NCBI GenBank assembly: GCA_029781855.1
Contig: JAKOVX010000124.1
Location: 1 to 64,000, forward strand
Direction of reading: 5' to 3'
Length of the DNA stretch: 64,000 nt
Origin: Acidobacteriota bacterium
GTDB taxonomy: Bacteria > Acidobacteriota > Blastocatellia > Pyrinomonadales > Pyrinomonadaceae
Shown here: in pieces, positions 36,158-46,315 of the stretch
Numbering within the stretch: position 1 is the stretch's first letter
Layout of the letters: each line of letters starts with the position of its first letter
Translations under genes and position numbers: made by a program
The notes under the pieces: generated by a model
The model's input: only the letters and a program-made list of their open reading frames with translations
What the model was told of the DNA's origin: nothing
The model's database searches: none

Positions 36158-36829
36158 ATGCGGGTATTGCTTGTTGAGGATGACAGACGAATCGCGGCTT
36201 TCGTGGCAAAGGGCCTGCGGGAGAATTCGTATGCTCTCGACATTGCCCGCGACGGCGACGAGGCCACGTATATGGCTTCGGTAAATAGCTACGACCTGTT
36301 TGTCCTCGATGTTAATTTGCCGAAGAAGGACGGGTTCGAGGTTTGCCGTGAGCTCAGAGAAAGCGGTAATACAAAGCCGATCCTAATGCTCACGGCCCGC
36401 GACGCGGTCGAGGACAGGATCTCGGGGCTTGATACGGGAGCGGATGATTATCTGACAAAGCCGTTTGAGTTTCGCGAGCTTCTTGCCAGGCTGCGGGCGT
36501 TGCTCCGGCGGCAGAACGAGATCCGCCCGCCGAAGATCGTTATTGCCGACCTTGAGATAGATACCATTTCGCGAACGGTCAGACGCGGCGGACGGAAGAT
36601 CGAACTTACCACCAAGGAATATTCGCTCATTGAGTTTCTCGCCATTAACAAGGGCAAGGTCGTCGGACGCGACGAGATCTCCGAGCACGTGTGGGATGAT
36701 ACTTTCGATCCGTTCTCCAATCTTATCGAGGTCTATATTAAACGCCTCAGAACCAAACTTGACGCGGGTCATGACGTTCAGCTAATTCAAACGCGGCGTG
36801 GAGCGGGTTATATTTTGAACGATGTTTAG
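36158..36829 (+). CDS. OmpR-family response regulator
   Basis: 223 residues. The receiver domain has acidic Glu/Asp-Asp at 8-10, phospho-acceptor Asp in FVLDVNLPKKDG (about residue 51), Thr in LMLTARD and Lys in YLTKPFEF. The C-terminal winged-helix domain ends in RRGAGYIL. It overlaps the sensor kinase by 8 bp. Targets are unknown. Confidence 0.95.
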   Translation: MRVLLVEDDRRIAAFVAKGLRENSYALDIARDGDEATYMASVNSYDLFVLDVNLPKKDGFEVCRELRESGNTKPILMLTARDAVEDRISGLDTGADDYLTKPFEFRELLARLRALLRRQNEIRPPKIVIADLEIDTISRTVRRGGRKIELTTKEYSLIEFLAINKGKVVGRDEISEHVWDDTFDPFSNLIEVYIKRLRTKLDAGHDVQLIQTRRGAGYILNDV

Positions 36830-38195
36830 CTCGATCCGGGTAAAACTGACGATCTGGAATATCTGCGTCCTGGCGCTGATCGTCTCGGCGCTCGCGGTGA
36901 TAACGTATTCGCTGTTTGTCAGCGTTCTGCGTCATGAAACCGACGAGAACCTTACTGAGATGGCGAATACATTGTCAGTCGCCATGCAGGGCGAACAGAA
37001 CGACGGGGAAAATGACCAAAAGCCCGACGACCTGATCAACGAATCTCTCGGCGAGTTCCGATTCCGCGATTATCAATTTGCGGTTTACACGATCGACGGC
37101 CGGTTTGTCGCCGCTACAATGGAGGGCGAAATTCCGCGGGATTTATTTTCCGTGGATGCGGAGAAATTTGGGACTGTTACCGTCGGCGGCAAGGAATATC
37201 GGGCGCATCTGCTGCCATTTCAAAACGAGAATGGCGAATACAAACTTTACGTTTTCCATTCGCTGGAAGACGAGATCGCCCTCGAGGCACGGATCCGAGG
37301 TACATTTTATCTGATCGCACCGTTGCTGTTGCTTTTTGCGGGGATCGGCGGATATTTCATTGCCCGCAAGAGCCTGAAACCTATTGCCGCGATCGCCGAC
37401 CGGGCAAATCAGATCTCGGCCGCGAATCTTCACGAACGCCTTCCCGTCGCCAACGCCAAAGACGAGATCGGCAAGCTAGCAATTGCCTTCAATGAGCTGC
37501 TCGATCGTCTGGATATAGAGTTTGACCGGCAGCGAAGATTCATCGCCGACGCTTCGCACGAACTTCGAACGCCACTCGCAATTATCCGCGGGGAATCTGA
37601 AGTTGCGTTATCGAAAGAAACCCGCAGTTCCGCCGACTATCAGGAATCGTTGAAGGTAGTTAACGATGAGGGAAAACGTCTCACGAAGATCGTAGAGGAC
37701 CTTTTCACGCTTGCCAGGGCTGATTCCGGCAACCTGAGGGCTAATCTCGATAATTTGTACCTCGACGAACTTGTCGGCGACTGTGTTCGCCTGATCCGGA
37801 CGCTCGCCGATAAACGATGCCTGAAGCTCGAGTTTCATAGCGAAGAAACACAGATCAAGGGCGACGAGGCTCTCCTTCGGCGGTTGTTCCTGAATCTTAT
37901 GGACAATGCCGTTAAGTACAATTTTGTCGGCGGTTCGTTTACTATCGATGTCTCTAAGAACAAGGTCACGATCGCTAACACCGGCGATGAGATCCCGAAA
38001 GATCAGCAAAGGTCAATTTTTGATCGATTTTACCGCGTGGAAAGCGCACGCGGGCACGAGGACGAGACTTTGATGAGCGGCACCGGTCTCGGCCTGTCGA
38101 TCGCTCGCTCGATCGCCGACCTGCACCACGCTGCGTTGGAGTATTCGCGAAATGACAAGGGCGAAAATGTTTTTACCGTGGTCTTTCCCGATTGA
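36822..38195 (+). CDS. Membrane sensor histidine kinase
   Basis: 457 residues with two transmembrane helices (about 10-32 and 158-180) enclosing a periplasmic sensor region of some 125 residues. After a HAMP domain comes the H box ASHELRTPLAII with the phospho-acceptor His. The N box is NLMDNAVKYN and G boxes are FDRFYRVESARG and SGTGLGLSIA. Partner of the regulator at 36158. The ligand is not predictable. Confidence 0.95.
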   Translation: MFSSIRVKLTIWNICVLALIVSALAVITYSLFVSVLRHETDENLTEMANTLSVAMQGEQNDGENDQKPDDLINESLGEFRFRDYQFAVYTIDGRFVAATMEGEIPRDLFSVDAEKFGTVTVGGKEYRAHLLPFQNENGEYKLYVFHSLEDEIALEARIRGTFYLIAPLLLLFAGIGGYFIARKSLKPIAAIADRANQISAANLHERLPVANAKDEIGKLAIAFNELLDRLDIEFDRQRRFIADASHELRTPLAIIRGESEVALSKETRSSADYQESLKVVNDEGKRLTKIVEDLFTLARADSGNLRANLDNLYLDELVGDCVRLIRTLADKRCLKLEFHSEETQIKGDEALLRRLFLNLMDNAVKYNFVGGSFTIDVSKNKVTIANTGDEIPKDQQRSIFDRFYRVESARGHEDETLMSGTGLGLSIARSIADLHHAALEYSRNDKGENVFTVVFPD

Positions 38196-38469
38196 TCTGC
38201 TGCTTTCGGGAAGATCACCGTGCATCACCTCTCGGGTACTGAAGTGGAGCTTTGATTTGCGACGCAAAGGAACTAAAGGTGGCGAGTTGCCGAAAAATGT
38301 GCCTTTTGGGAGATCGAGATATTTATGACACCGTTTGACGCGACATTCTGACGAGCGGTCTTTGGAATCGTCCTGTTCATTGATGTGGCGCAAGTATTGT
38401 TCCAGCAGGGCATTTTGCGGTGACAGGGATACAACCGATGGGGTGTAAGTTCAAGTATTAGAAAATAAA

Positions 38470-39228
38470 ATGGATACCGAAACCGAACAATTGGTAAGCA
38501 AAGTTCCTCATGTAACACTCGTTTTCTGGATCGTCAAGATCTTTGCGACTACGCTCGGAGAGACCGGCGGCGATGCGCTGTCTATGTCGTTGGATCTGGG
38601 CTATCTGATCAGCACGGGGATCTTCGCGATCATCTTTATCGCGGCTGTCGCGGTGCAGATCAAGGCTAATAAGTTTCATCCGGCTCTTTATTGGCTGACG
38701 ATCGTTGCGACAACCACCGTCGGCACGACCCTCGCCGACTATTCAACACGCGATCTCGGCATCGGATATACGGGCGGCTCGGCGATACTTCTTACGTGTG
38801 TGATCTTGTCTTTGCTGGTGTGGCGATGGGTCACTGGAAGTGTCTCGGTCGAGACGGTCAGCACGCCTAAGGTCGAGATGTTCTACTGGGTGACGATAAT
38901 GTTCTCACAGACGCTGGGAACGGCTCTCGGAGACTGGTTTGCCGACAGCCTCGATCTCGGATATTTGGTTGCCGCCGCGGTTTTTGGTGCGGGACTGCTG
39001 ATAACTTATCTTCTGCATCGCTTTACCGGTATTTCGAGGGCCCTGCTGTTCTGGGTCGCATTTATTTTGACCAGGCCGCTCGGAGCGGTGGTCGGCGATT
39101 TCCTCGACAAACCTCTCGACCACGGTGGTCTGAATCTCAGCCGCTTTACAGCGTCCGCAGTTCTACTGGTTTTGATCGTCGTATTCATCTACATATTTCC
39201 TCAAAAACCGGCGGAAACTGCGCACTGA
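38470..39228 (+). CDS. COG4705-type repeated membrane protein
   Basis: 252 residues with about eight helices built from four similar units of two helices. Each unit contains a FWIVKIFATTLGET- or TIMFSQTLGTALGD-like segment followed by DLGY or a similar turn. The family is described only as a conserved membrane-anchored protein. The 275 nt upstream, after the sensor kinase, contains no gene that I can support. Confidence 0.75.
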   Translation: MDTETEQLVSKVPHVTLVFWIVKIFATTLGETGGDALSMSLDLGYLISTGIFAIIFIAAVAVQIKANKFHPALYWLTIVATTTVGTTLADYSTRDLGIGYTGGSAILLTCVILSLLVWRWVTGSVSVETVSTPKVEMFYWVTIMFSQTLGTALGDWFADSLDLGYLVAAAVFGAGLLITYLLHRFTGISRALLFWVAFILTRPLGAVVGDFLDKPLDHGGLNLSRFTASAVLLVLIVVFIYIFPQKPAETAH

Positions 39229-39333
39229 TCTCAATTTCGCTTCTGACCAGAATCGGCGACGTTCGCGTTTCGTGCCCGAGGTGATTTAGAATATTCTCAC
39301 TTTCGTTACTAACAACTAACCAGTGAGAAAAAT

Positions 39334-41577
39334 ATGAAGAGAACGTTTTTGCGTGTCGTTGTCGTTTTGTTTGTGTCATCGGCGATGTTTGCTCAGTCGT
39401 TGTCCCTAGGCGACAGCCGGATAATGGGTTTTACATCCTCGGGAGCGGCCGATCAGAGGGCTCTCGAGGCTAAATTTGACTCCGGGCTCAACGCCGGAAA
39501 CTTGCGCGAGTGGATGAAGCGGCTTTCGCTTCGTCCGCATCATGTCGGGTCGAAATACGACAAGGAAAATGCCGAGTTCATCGCTTCGCTCTATAAATCC
39601 TGGGGCTTTGACACGCAGATCGAGCGGTTCGACGTTCTTTTCCCAACGCCGAAAACCCGTCTTGTCGAGATGACCGCCCCTGAGAAATTTACGATGAAGC
39701 TGGTCGAACCGCCGGTCACCGGCGACGAGTCTTCGAAACAGCAAAAGGAACAGCTGCCGACCTATAACGCATATTCTGTCGACGGCGATGTGACCGGGCC
39801 GGTCGTTTATGTAAATTACGGCCGCCCCGAGGACTTCGAAACGCTCGAGCGAAACGGCATCGACCTTAAGGGCAAGATCGCACTTTCGCGTTACGGCGGT
39901 GCTTGGCGCGGCATTAAACCCAAGGTCGCGGCCGAGCACGGCATGATCGCCTGCATCATTTACTCGGACCCGCGGGACGACGGTTATTTTCAGGGCGACG
40001 TTTATCCGAAGGGGGCCTATCGCAACGAAAACGGCGTCCAACGCGGTTCGGTGATGGATATGCCACTGTATCCGGGAGATCCGCTGACTAAAAACGTTGG
40101 AGCAACAAAGGATGCAAAACGTCTCGACCGCCGAAATGCGGAAACGCTGACCAAGATACCTGTCCTTCCGGTTTCGTACTCTGACGCCCAGCCTTTGCTC
40201 AGAAATCTCGACGGCGCGGTCGTTCCGCCAGCGTGGCGCGGTGCTTTGCCGTTGACCTATCACTTTGGCGGCAGCTCGCCGACCGTACATTTGAAGCTTG
40301 CTTTCAATTGGGACATCAAGCCGATATACGATGTCATCGCCAAATTGAAAGGCAGTGAACGCCCCGACGAATGGATCATTCGCGGAAACCACCACGATGC
40401 GTGGGTCAACGGTGCCGACGATCCTATTAGCGGCCAGGTCGCTATGCTTGAGGAAGCCCGCAACATCGGAATGCTCGCGAAAAGCGGCTGGAAACCGAAG
40501 CGCACGATCGTTTACTGCAGCTGGGACGGCGAAGAGGAAGGCCTGCTCGGTTCGACCGAGTGGGTTGAGGCCCACGCCGACGAGTTGACGAGAAAAGCGG
40601 CGGTTTATATCAACACCGATTCGAATGGTCGCGGCTTTCTGGGGATCGGCGGATCGCATACGCTTGAGAAATTTGCCAACGAGGTCTCGCGTGGAGTTGC
40701 CGACCCGGAAACAAAGATGTCCGTTTGGCAACGCTCTCGTGCCCAGCAGTTCGTGAACGGCAATGCCGAGGAGCGGAAAGAACTGGCCGAACGTCAGGAC
40801 CTGAGGATCGACGCTCTTGGTTCGGGGTCGGACTTTACACCGTTCCTGCAGCACCTCGGCATCGCGTCGATGAACATCGGATTCGGCGGCGAGGACGGCG
40901 GAGGTTCGTATCATTCGATCTATGATTCGTTCGAACATTACACGCGATTCGGCGATCCTAATTTCCAATATGGCGTGACGCTGGCGATGGTCTGCGGCCA
41001 TTCTGTGCTCCGTCTGGCGAATGCCGACACGCTGCCGTTTGAATTCTCCAACTTCGCCGACACCATCGGAACCTACGTCAAGGAGGTCACGAAACTGACC
41101 GATACGATGCGGGAGGAAACCAACGAGCTAAACAAGTCGATTGCCGATGGTTCGTTGAAAGCGGTTCAGGACCCGACGAAAACATTTGTGATGCCAACGC
41201 CAAAAGGCGACGTGCCGAAACTCGATTTTGAACCGCTGCATCGTGCGCTCAAACGCTTGAAGGAAAGTGCCGCCGATTATCAAACCGCATCCGCCGGCCG
41301 CATAGCTCCCGCGGGAGTCCAGAAACAGCTTGATGAGATCCTCATCAACACCGAACGCTCCCTGACGGACAATGCCGGCCTGCCGCGTCGCGATTGGTTC
41401 AGGCATCAGATCTATGCGCCTGGTTTTTACACCGGATATGGAGTCAAAACGCTTCCGGGCGTCCGCGAGGCGATCGAACAGCGAAATTGGAACGAGGCAA
41501 GCGAACAGATCCGCGTCGTTTCGAGAACGTTAGAGAACTTTGCGGACGAGATCGACCGGGCCGCGAAGATATACTAG
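39334..41577 (+). CDS. M28-family zinc carboxypeptidase (glutamate carboxypeptidase II-like)
   Basis: 747 residues, exported (signal peptide ending near SSAMFAQ). A PA domain is inserted before the peptidase domain, which contains NHHDAWVNGADDP (His and bridging Asp), WDGEEEGLLGSTEW (catalytic Glu pair), NTDSNGRG and HSIYDSFEHY (final His ligand). The last 140 residues form the transferrin-receptor-like dimerisation domain. It likely trims peptides in the periplasm. Confidence 0.93.
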   Translation: MKRTFLRVVVVLFVSSAMFAQSLSLGDSRIMGFTSSGAADQRALEAKFDSGLNAGNLREWMKRLSLRPHHVGSKYDKENAEFIASLYKSWGFDTQIERFDVLFPTPKTRLVEMTAPEKFTMKLVEPPVTGDESSKQQKEQLPTYNAYSVDGDVTGPVVYVNYGRPEDFETLERNGIDLKGKIALSRYGGAWRGIKPKVAAEHGMIACIIYSDPRDDGYFQGDVYPKGAYRNENGVQRGSVMDMPLYPGDPLTKNVGATKDAKRLDRRNAETLTKIPVLPVSYSDAQPLLRNLDGAVVPPAWRGALPLTYHFGGSSPTVHLKLAFNWDIKPIYDVIAKLKGSERPDEWIIRGNHHDAWVNGADDPISGQVAMLEEARNIGMLAKSGWKPKRTIVYCSWDGEEEGLLGSTEWVEAHADELTRKAAVYINTDSNGRGFLGIGGSHTLEKFANEVSRGVADPETKMSVWQRSRAQQFVNGNAEERKELAERQDLRIDALGSGSDFTPFLQHLGIASMNIGFGGEDGGGSYHSIYDSFEHYTRFGDPNFQYGVTLAMVCGHSVLRLANADTLPFEFSNFADTIGTYVKEVTKLTDTMREETNELNKSIADGSLKAVQDPTKTFVMPTPKGDVPKLDFEPLHRALKRLKESAADYQTASAGRIAPAGVQKQLDEILINTERSLTDNAGLPRRDWFRHQIYAPGFYTGYGVKTLPGVREAIEQRNWNEASEQIRVVSRTLENFADEIDRAAKIY

Positions 41578-41588
41578 AGACTGCTCGG

Positions 41589-42017
41589 TAATTATTAATT
41601 GCTAAGCAATTAATTGTTCCGCTTGAGATGCCGGAAACCACGAACAACATAGTGCTGGACAAGTCACTCGATTTCGCGTTGAGGATCGTCCGCCTTTGTC
41701 ATTATCTAAATGAGGAGAAGCGCGAGTTTGTCCTTTCGAAAGAATTGTTGATCTCTGGCACCAATATAGGACGACACGCAAGGGCGGCAGTCGGAGCCGA
41801 AAATAGAGAAACTTTCATTTCTGAATTTGGTGTCGCACGCCGTAGAGCATTGGAAACCGAATACTGGTTATTGGTTCTGTTCCACGGCAAGATATTGACC
41901 GAACAGGAATACGATTCGATCGAAGCGGATAGACTCGAATTGGTCAAGATAATCTCTTCGATACATTCGTCATCCCGAAGTTCCAATTAATAATTCTTAA
42001 TTGCCAAATTATTAATT
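41589..42017 (+). mobile_element. Putative IVS-like element B around a four-helix-bundle gene
   Basis: The left flank reads in heptamers TAATTAT, TAATTGC, TAAGCAA, TTAATTG (41589-41616). The right flank reads CCAATTA, ATAATTC, TTAATTG, CCAAATT, ATTAATT (41983-42017). AATTATTAATTG (41590-41601) is exactly inverted at 41984-41995, and each flank is also internally palindromic. As at 9863, the element occupies the spacer between two unrelated genes, but its repeat sequence differs completely from copy A. Confidence 0.45.
41628..41990 (+). CDS. Four-helix-bundle protein, S23/IVP family (copy B)
   Basis: 120 residues, a paralogue of the protein at 9891. Shared marks are FALRIVRLCHYL near residue 16, SKELLISGTNIGRHARAA near 37 and ALETEYWLLVL near 74. 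The overall helix pattern agrees but most other residues differ, so the two copies are not recent duplicates. The C-terminal SSIHSSSRSSN tail and stop codon overlap the right AT-rich repeat. Confidence 0.88.
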   Translation: MPETTNNIVLDKSLDFALRIVRLCHYLNEEKREFVLSKELLISGTNIGRHARAAVGAENRETFISEFGVARRRALETEYWLLVLFHGKILTEQEYDSIEADRLELVKIISSIHSSSRSSN

Positions 42018-42038
42018 AAGCTGAACGTAAGACGACCG

Positions 42039-42794
42039 ATGAACGAGATACTAACTGAAACGAAAGGATCGACACGGTTCCTAACGCTGAACCGGCCCGA
42101 GAAACGAAATGCCCTCAATGATGAACTTGTCGAGGCGCTGAAGACCGCTTTGCGCGTTGCTGATGCGGACTCGAGCGTCAAATGCATTGTCATCCGAGGT
42201 GCCGGGAAAGATTTCTGCTCCGGAGCGGACCTATCTTCGATACAGAAGATCGCTAATGCGTCGTATGAAGAGAATGTCGAAGACGCGCGTTCGCTCGCTG
42301 AGTTGTTCGAGTTGATCCGATCGGTTCGAGTACCCGTGATCGCGGCAGTTAATGGAAGAGCCTTGGCGGGCGGCTGCGGCTTGGCTACGGCTTGTGATCT
42401 GGTCGTGGCGACGCGCTCGGCGAGGTTTGGGTATCCAGAGGTTAAGATCGGATTTGTTCCCGCGATGGTAGCGGCGATCGTGCGGCGGAGTTTGGGGGAA
42501 AAGAAATGTTTTGAACTGCTGACGCAAGCCTTTGAATACTCCGCCGAGGACGCCCTATCGCTCGGGCTCGTCAACGTGGTGTTCGACGAAGAAGGCTTCG
42601 ACGCCGAGGTTCTTGAATACGTCTCCATTTACACAAAGGTCAGCGGCTCAGCCGTTGAAATGACAAAACGCCTACTTTACGACATCGACGCCGACCGCTA
42701 CTCGGACGCGATCAACAAAGGCGTTGAAACGAACGCCCGGGCGAGGATGACTGAGGATTGTAAGAGTGGAATTGCGAAGTTTCTTAAGAGGTAG
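42039..42794 (+). CDS. Enoyl-CoA hydratase/isomerase family protein
   Basis: 251 residues, full crotonase length. Oxyanion segments are CSGADLSSIQ and GRALAGGCGLATACDLV. The second catalytic glutamate is present in FGYPEVKIGF; the first is replaced by Gly (GGCGL), a pattern seen in methylglutaconyl-CoA hydratase-like and isomerase members. With the nearby AtuA domain gene it fits branched or terpenoid acyl-CoA degradation. It is convergent with the next gene, overlapping by 11 bp. Confidence 0.88.
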   Translation: MNEILTETKGSTRFLTLNRPEKRNALNDELVEALKTALRVADADSSVKCIVIRGAGKDFCSGADLSSIQKIANASYEENVEDARSLAELFELIRSVRVPVIAAVNGRALAGGCGLATACDLVVATRSARFGYPEVKIGFVPAMVAAIVRRSLGEKKCFELLTQAFEYSAEDALSLGLVNVVFDEEGFDAEVLEYVSIYTKVSGSAVEMTKRLLYDIDADRYSDAINKGVETNARARMTEDCKSGIAKFLKR

Positions 42795-43266
42795 ACTCCG
42801 CCGAACGAATCATTATTGAAAACACCAGGCCGAGAATGAGGGCGGGAAGGAATCCAAAGCCGACTATTCCTAAGGCCGGACCCACGATGTAATCGTTGAA
42901 ATCTCCGAGCTCCTGTCTCGAAACAAAGAAGTGCGTCGTGAAAGCGGCCACAACCGAAATCAAAAGGCACGTCAGGGCTAATAGAATACCAAGCGGATAA
43001 ACCCATTTGCTCGCAGGGCCAACTCGCCAAATGATGATGCCCACCGCTCGTCCAAGAATCCAAGCAGCAATCGCGAGCGAGATAAGCGCTGCCGCAATCG
43101 GAGATCTGAAATATGGATGAGGCAAAATATCGACGAGGCCCGATCCGAACGGCGCAAGAAGGATTGCGGTAAGTACTCCAGCGACTAGAACCCCAAGACC
43201 CGCGCATATCAGAGAGTACGTTACTCCAGCTCTGGCCAATTCGTACTTTTCAGTTTGCTTACTCAC
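42784..43266 (-). CDS. Four-helix membrane protein, unknown
   Basis: 160 residues with four hydrophobic helices (about 13-35, 55-77, 88-110 and 128-150) and short charged ends. No family recognised. It overlaps the upstream AtuA gene by 4 bp, so it is co-transcribed with it. Confidence 0.65.
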   Translation of the reverse strand: MSKQTEKYELARAGVTYSLICAGLGVLVAGVLTAILLAPFGSGLVDILPHPYFRSPIAAALISLAIAAWILGRAVGIIIWRVGPASKWVYPLGILLALTCLLISVVAAFTTHFFVSRQELGDFNDYIVGPALGIVGFGFLPALILGLVFSIMIRSAESTS

Positions 43267-44630
43267 GCCTCTAGGATCTCGACGTTTGTTTCGACCAGCG
43301 ATTTTGGGATCAATGTTGGAAAGTACGCCATTATCTCCTCGACCTTTGGGCGGCCGCCGGCGAAGCCTGTTACGCCGGGAGGGCCGGTGAGGATGAGCGG
43401 TGCGATCTCTTTGGTAAAGCGGGTTACCGCTTGCTTGTCATGTCCGCGGACTCCGACACGTAACTGAACTTCGGGGATGTCTGCACGCGGCTCGCCCGCT
43501 AAGTGCCCATGTGTCGCATTGACGCCGACGAACTCGGTCAGGATCACGTCGAACTTCAGTCCAAGGTTCTCGAGTCGTTGACGCAATATCCTGTCGGCGG
43601 CCTTTGCCTTTTCGTAGGCGTCGGGCCAGGAATACACCAGTGTGCCGACGCTCTTCCACCCGTCGGAATATGCGATCGAAACTTTGTAGAAATCGGTCTT
43701 CGGGTTACCGGTAATTCCGAAAACGCGGACTTTGTGGTCGCCGGCATCAGCAAGGTGTATCGATGAGAAATCGGCCACCACGTCCGGCGTTATGTAGGCT
43801 TTCGGGTCGCCCATTTCGTATAGAAGCTGTTCTGTGACCGACTGGACGTTGACGCGTCCGCCGGTTTTATCGTGTTTGGTCACGATAAACGTTCCATCCG
43901 GTGATGCTTCGACGATCGGGAAGCCGACGTTCGCCATATCCGGGATATTCTGCCAGTCGTATTGGCAATTTCCGCCGGACGATTGTGCCCCGCACTCGAT
44001 TATGTGTCCAGCGATCGTACCGGCCGCGATCCGGTCCCAATCGTCAAATTTCCAGTCGAATTCGTGCATTAGCGGGGCGAGCGTCAGCCCCGTGTCGGTC
44101 AGGCGTCCGCCGACAACGATCTGTGCGCCGCGGCCGAGGGCCTCGACGAGCGGTTCGGCGCCAAGATAGACATTAGCCGACTGCACCCGGTCACGGACAG
44201 ATGAAAGCGGTTCGCCGGTGTCCATACTGTTAATCGCAACGCCGTCGGCGATCCATTTATCAAGGTCGGCGAGGACGTCATCGCCGGTCACAACGCCAAT
44301 CTTAAGTTTGCCGGAAAGTCCTAACTCATCTGCGGTTTGCCTGATCGCCTCGGCGCAGCCCGCGACATTTACGCCGCCGGCGTTCGAAAGGACCTTGATA
44401 TTCTTTTCGACGCAGTCCGGCAGTATCTCACGCAAGAGATCAACAAAATCACGGGCATATCCGAGCTCGGGGTTACGCGAACGCTGCTTTTGCAGGATCG
44501 ACATTGTGACCTCGGCGAGATAATCGAGCATCAGATAATCGATCGGCCCTTTCCGGACCTGATCGACCGGCGCCGTCAAAAGATCGCCCCAAAAACCCTG
44601 TCCACCCGCAACTCTTACCGTTTCTTTCAT
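43263..44630 (-). CDS. AtuA N-terminal domain protein (DUF1446)
   Basis: About 455 residues from the ATG at 44630 ([17 protein letters not shown]); an upstream in-frame Met would run through a terminator hairpin and is rejected. It matches the N-terminal domain of acyclic terpene utilisation protein AtuA: GGQGFWGD at the start, [42 protein letters not shown] and AHIIECG-like [13 protein letters not shown]. The usual C-terminal domain is absent and is found as a separate gene at 22236. The reaction is unknown. Confidence 0.88.
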   Translation of the reverse strand: MKETVRVAGGQGFWGDLLTAPVDQVRKGPIDYLMLDYLAEVTMSILQKQRSRNPELGYARDFVDLLREILPDCVEKNIKVLSNAGGVNVAGCAEAIRQTADELGLSGKLKIGVVTGDDVLADLDKWIADGVAINSMDTGEPLSSVRDRVQSANVYLGAEPLVEALGRGAQIVVGGRLTDTGLTLAPLMHEFDWKFDDWDRIAAGTIAGHIIECGAQSSGGNCQYDWQNIPDMANVGFPIVEASPDGTFIVTKHDKTGGRVNVQSVTEQLLYEMGDPKAYITPDVVADFSSIHLADAGDHKVRVFGITGNPKTDFYKVSIAYSDGWKSVGTLVYSWPDAYEKAKAADRILRQRLENLGLKFDVILTEFVGVNATHGHLAGEPRADIPEVQLRVGVRGHDKQAVTRFTKEIAPLILTGPPGVTGFAGGRPKVEEIMAYFPTLIPKSLVETNVEILEA

Positions 44631-44654
44631 AAAATGATTAGAAAGCAAAAAAAA

Positions 44655-44698
44655 GAGGCGGTCAACTTGCCGCATAAATACAGCAGTCTGATCGCCTC
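44655..44698 (-). terminator. Minus-strand intrinsic terminator before the AtuA gene
   Basis: Arms TGATCGCCTC (44689-44698) and GAGGCGGTCA (44655-44664) pair at 9 of 10 positions and are followed on the minus strand by a long T-run. It lies 44 nt after the small exported-protein gene and 25 nt before the AtuA start, separating the two units. Confidence 0.6.
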
Positions 44699-44741
44699 AG
44701 TCTATTTGTGATCCCGGCTTATTATTGCCGGTCGGGATATA

Positions 44742-45077
44742 TTATTGAACGGCCTTATGGATCTTGTGATAAGTCTTCTTCGACGCGTTCTTGGTCATAC
44801 GGTATCCCTTTTTGGAACCGTTCTTGGTCATTCGATATCCTTTCTTGCCGCCCTTGTAGGTTTTGACAACTACCCAACGCCCACCACGGTAGACCTTGTA
44901 GCCGACATATTTGCCGCCGCGATAAATGCGATGCACCGTTCCATGCCGACGATGTTTTTTAACCGAAACTGTCTGCGCATTCACAGAAAGCGTTCCGTTT
45001 GACGATAATGCGTCACCGATAAAAACGACCGACAGCATCATAACCGCCGCGAAAAATAGTACTCCGATCTTTTTCAT
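44742..45077 (-). CDS. Small exported basic protein with repeated C-terminus
   Basis: 111 residues with signal peptide (VLFFAAVMMLSVVFIGDAL). The mature part is strongly basic and rich in Gly, Lys and Tyr: a YRGGKYVGYKVYRGGRWVV strand pair, then tandem KGYRMTKNGSK / KGYRMTKNASK repeats. It probably binds a polyanion or the cell envelope, but this is a guess. A clear ribosome-binding site (AAAGGGGA on the minus strand) and -10-like TATACT precede it. Confidence 0.7.
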   Translation of the reverse strand: MKKIGVLFFAAVMMLSVVFIGDALSSNGTLSVNAQTVSVKKHRRHGTVHRIYRGGKYVGYKVYRGGRWVVVKTYKGGKKGYRMTKNGSKKGYRMTKNASKKTYHKIHKAVQ

Positions 45078-45084
45078 AACTTTA

Positions 45085-45140
45085 TCCCCTTTGACTTTTT
45101 TGAAATGTGATCTTGATCTGTCTGGAACTAAAACAGTATA
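45085..45140 (-). promoter_or_regulatory. Likely promoter and ribosome-binding site of the small basic protein gene
   Basis: On the minus strand TATACT (45135-45140) could be a -10 box, and AAAGGGGA (45085-45092) is a strong Shine-Dalgarno 7 nt before the ATG. No convincing -35 box was found. Confidence 0.4.
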
Positions 45141-45173
45141 CCCTCAGCCAGATATGATTAGTATCCGGCGCTA

Positions 45174-45575
45174 TCAGTTGCTTCGAACATTCTCGCGCAG
45201 AAACGAGACGATGTCCTCGGTCGACGTACCCGGAAGGAAAACCTCCGATATTCCGTGGTCCTTCAGCTTCTGGATGTCCTCCTGCGGAACGATCCCACCA
45301 ACTACCACCAGGGTGTCATCCATTCCGTTCTCGCGAAGCAGATCGACTATCCGCGGACAAAGCGTGTTGTGTGCTCCGCTCAGGATCGAGATCCCGACCG
45401 CATCGACGTCTTCCTGCAAGGCAGCGGTGGCGATCATCTCAGGCGTCTGGCGGAGACCTGTATAGATGACTTCCATACCCGCGTCGCGCAATGCCCGTGC
45501 GATGACCTTTGCTCCGCGGTCATGTCCGTCCAGGCCCGGTTTGGCAACCAATACTCTTATCTTTCTTTCACTCAT
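45174..45575 (-). CDS. Stand-alone B12-binding domain of methylmalonyl-CoA mutase type
   Basis: 133 residues, the C-terminal cobalamin-binding domain of acyl-CoA mutases as a free subunit. The DxHxxG motif is DGHDRGAK (cobalt-ligating His), with SILSGAH and VVGGIVP forming the rest of the pocket. The large catalytic subunit is not in the window. It fits propionyl- or isobutyryl-CoA metabolism downstream of the carboxylases and hydratases here. Confidence 0.92.
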   Translation of the reverse strand: MSERKIRVLVAKPGLDGHDRGAKVIARALRDAGMEVIYTGLRQTPEMIATAALQEDVDAVGISILSGAHNTLCPRIVDLLRENGMDDTLVVVGGIVPQEDIQKLKDHGISEVFLPGTSTEDIVSFLRENVRSN

Positions 45576-45590
45576 AAGATCTCTGGTCTA

Positions 45591-46315
45591 TTATCGCGCA
45601 AGTCGCGAAAAAGCGCCGTCGTACTTGATAAAAGGTTTCAGCTGGATCCAGGAAAAAAAGAATTCTCCGTCGGGCTGAAGCGCCAGGATAATGTGCGGAA
45701 AACCGTAATCGTATTTGAATGTAACGCCTTTTGCATCTACGGAAAATCCCTCAAGGTCTTTAGCGTCGAACTTCGCGTCCTGAAACAGTGCTTCCGGCTT
45801 CGGCTCCTCATTCTGCGGGTCCTTCTTGATCTCGGCGACCGCATCTGCGATCTCCTTTTTCTGTGCCTTTCTGACTTTGGCGGTCAGGCCGGCGATGTTC
45901 GTAAAAACGTCCGCTGCCAACAGCCGACGGCCGGTTTTCAGATCCACGACGACGGTTTTTGAGGAGCTCGTCGGATACGCGGCGGTTCCGTCCATCGAAA
46001 GGGTGACAGAGAGAATGCCTTTGTTGTTGTAACCGACCTCGAAATCGGCTTCCTCCAGCCACTGGAATTCCGACATTTCTTCTTTTAGGTTGAGCCCGAG
46101 GACTTTCTGATAATCAAGGGCGGCCTCGATCTTTTTGGAAAGTGCCGGAGTCGCCGCTTTGACCTTCGGATAATTGATCGTAAAGGTCTTCTTGTATTCC
46201 GACATCGGTTTTTTGCGGGTGTAAGTAACTTTCTTACCCGTTATCACGACGGATTGAGCGGTTGCGTACCCCGACAGGATGGCGAAAATAATGACAATAA
46301 GTAACGGTTTTAGTC

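Noticed and set aside
39406..41001. Long minus-strand open frame (531 codons) opposite the M28 peptidase
   Set aside because: The plus strand has a full peptidase with all zinc motifs; the antisense frame is a by-product of codon bias and shows no domain.
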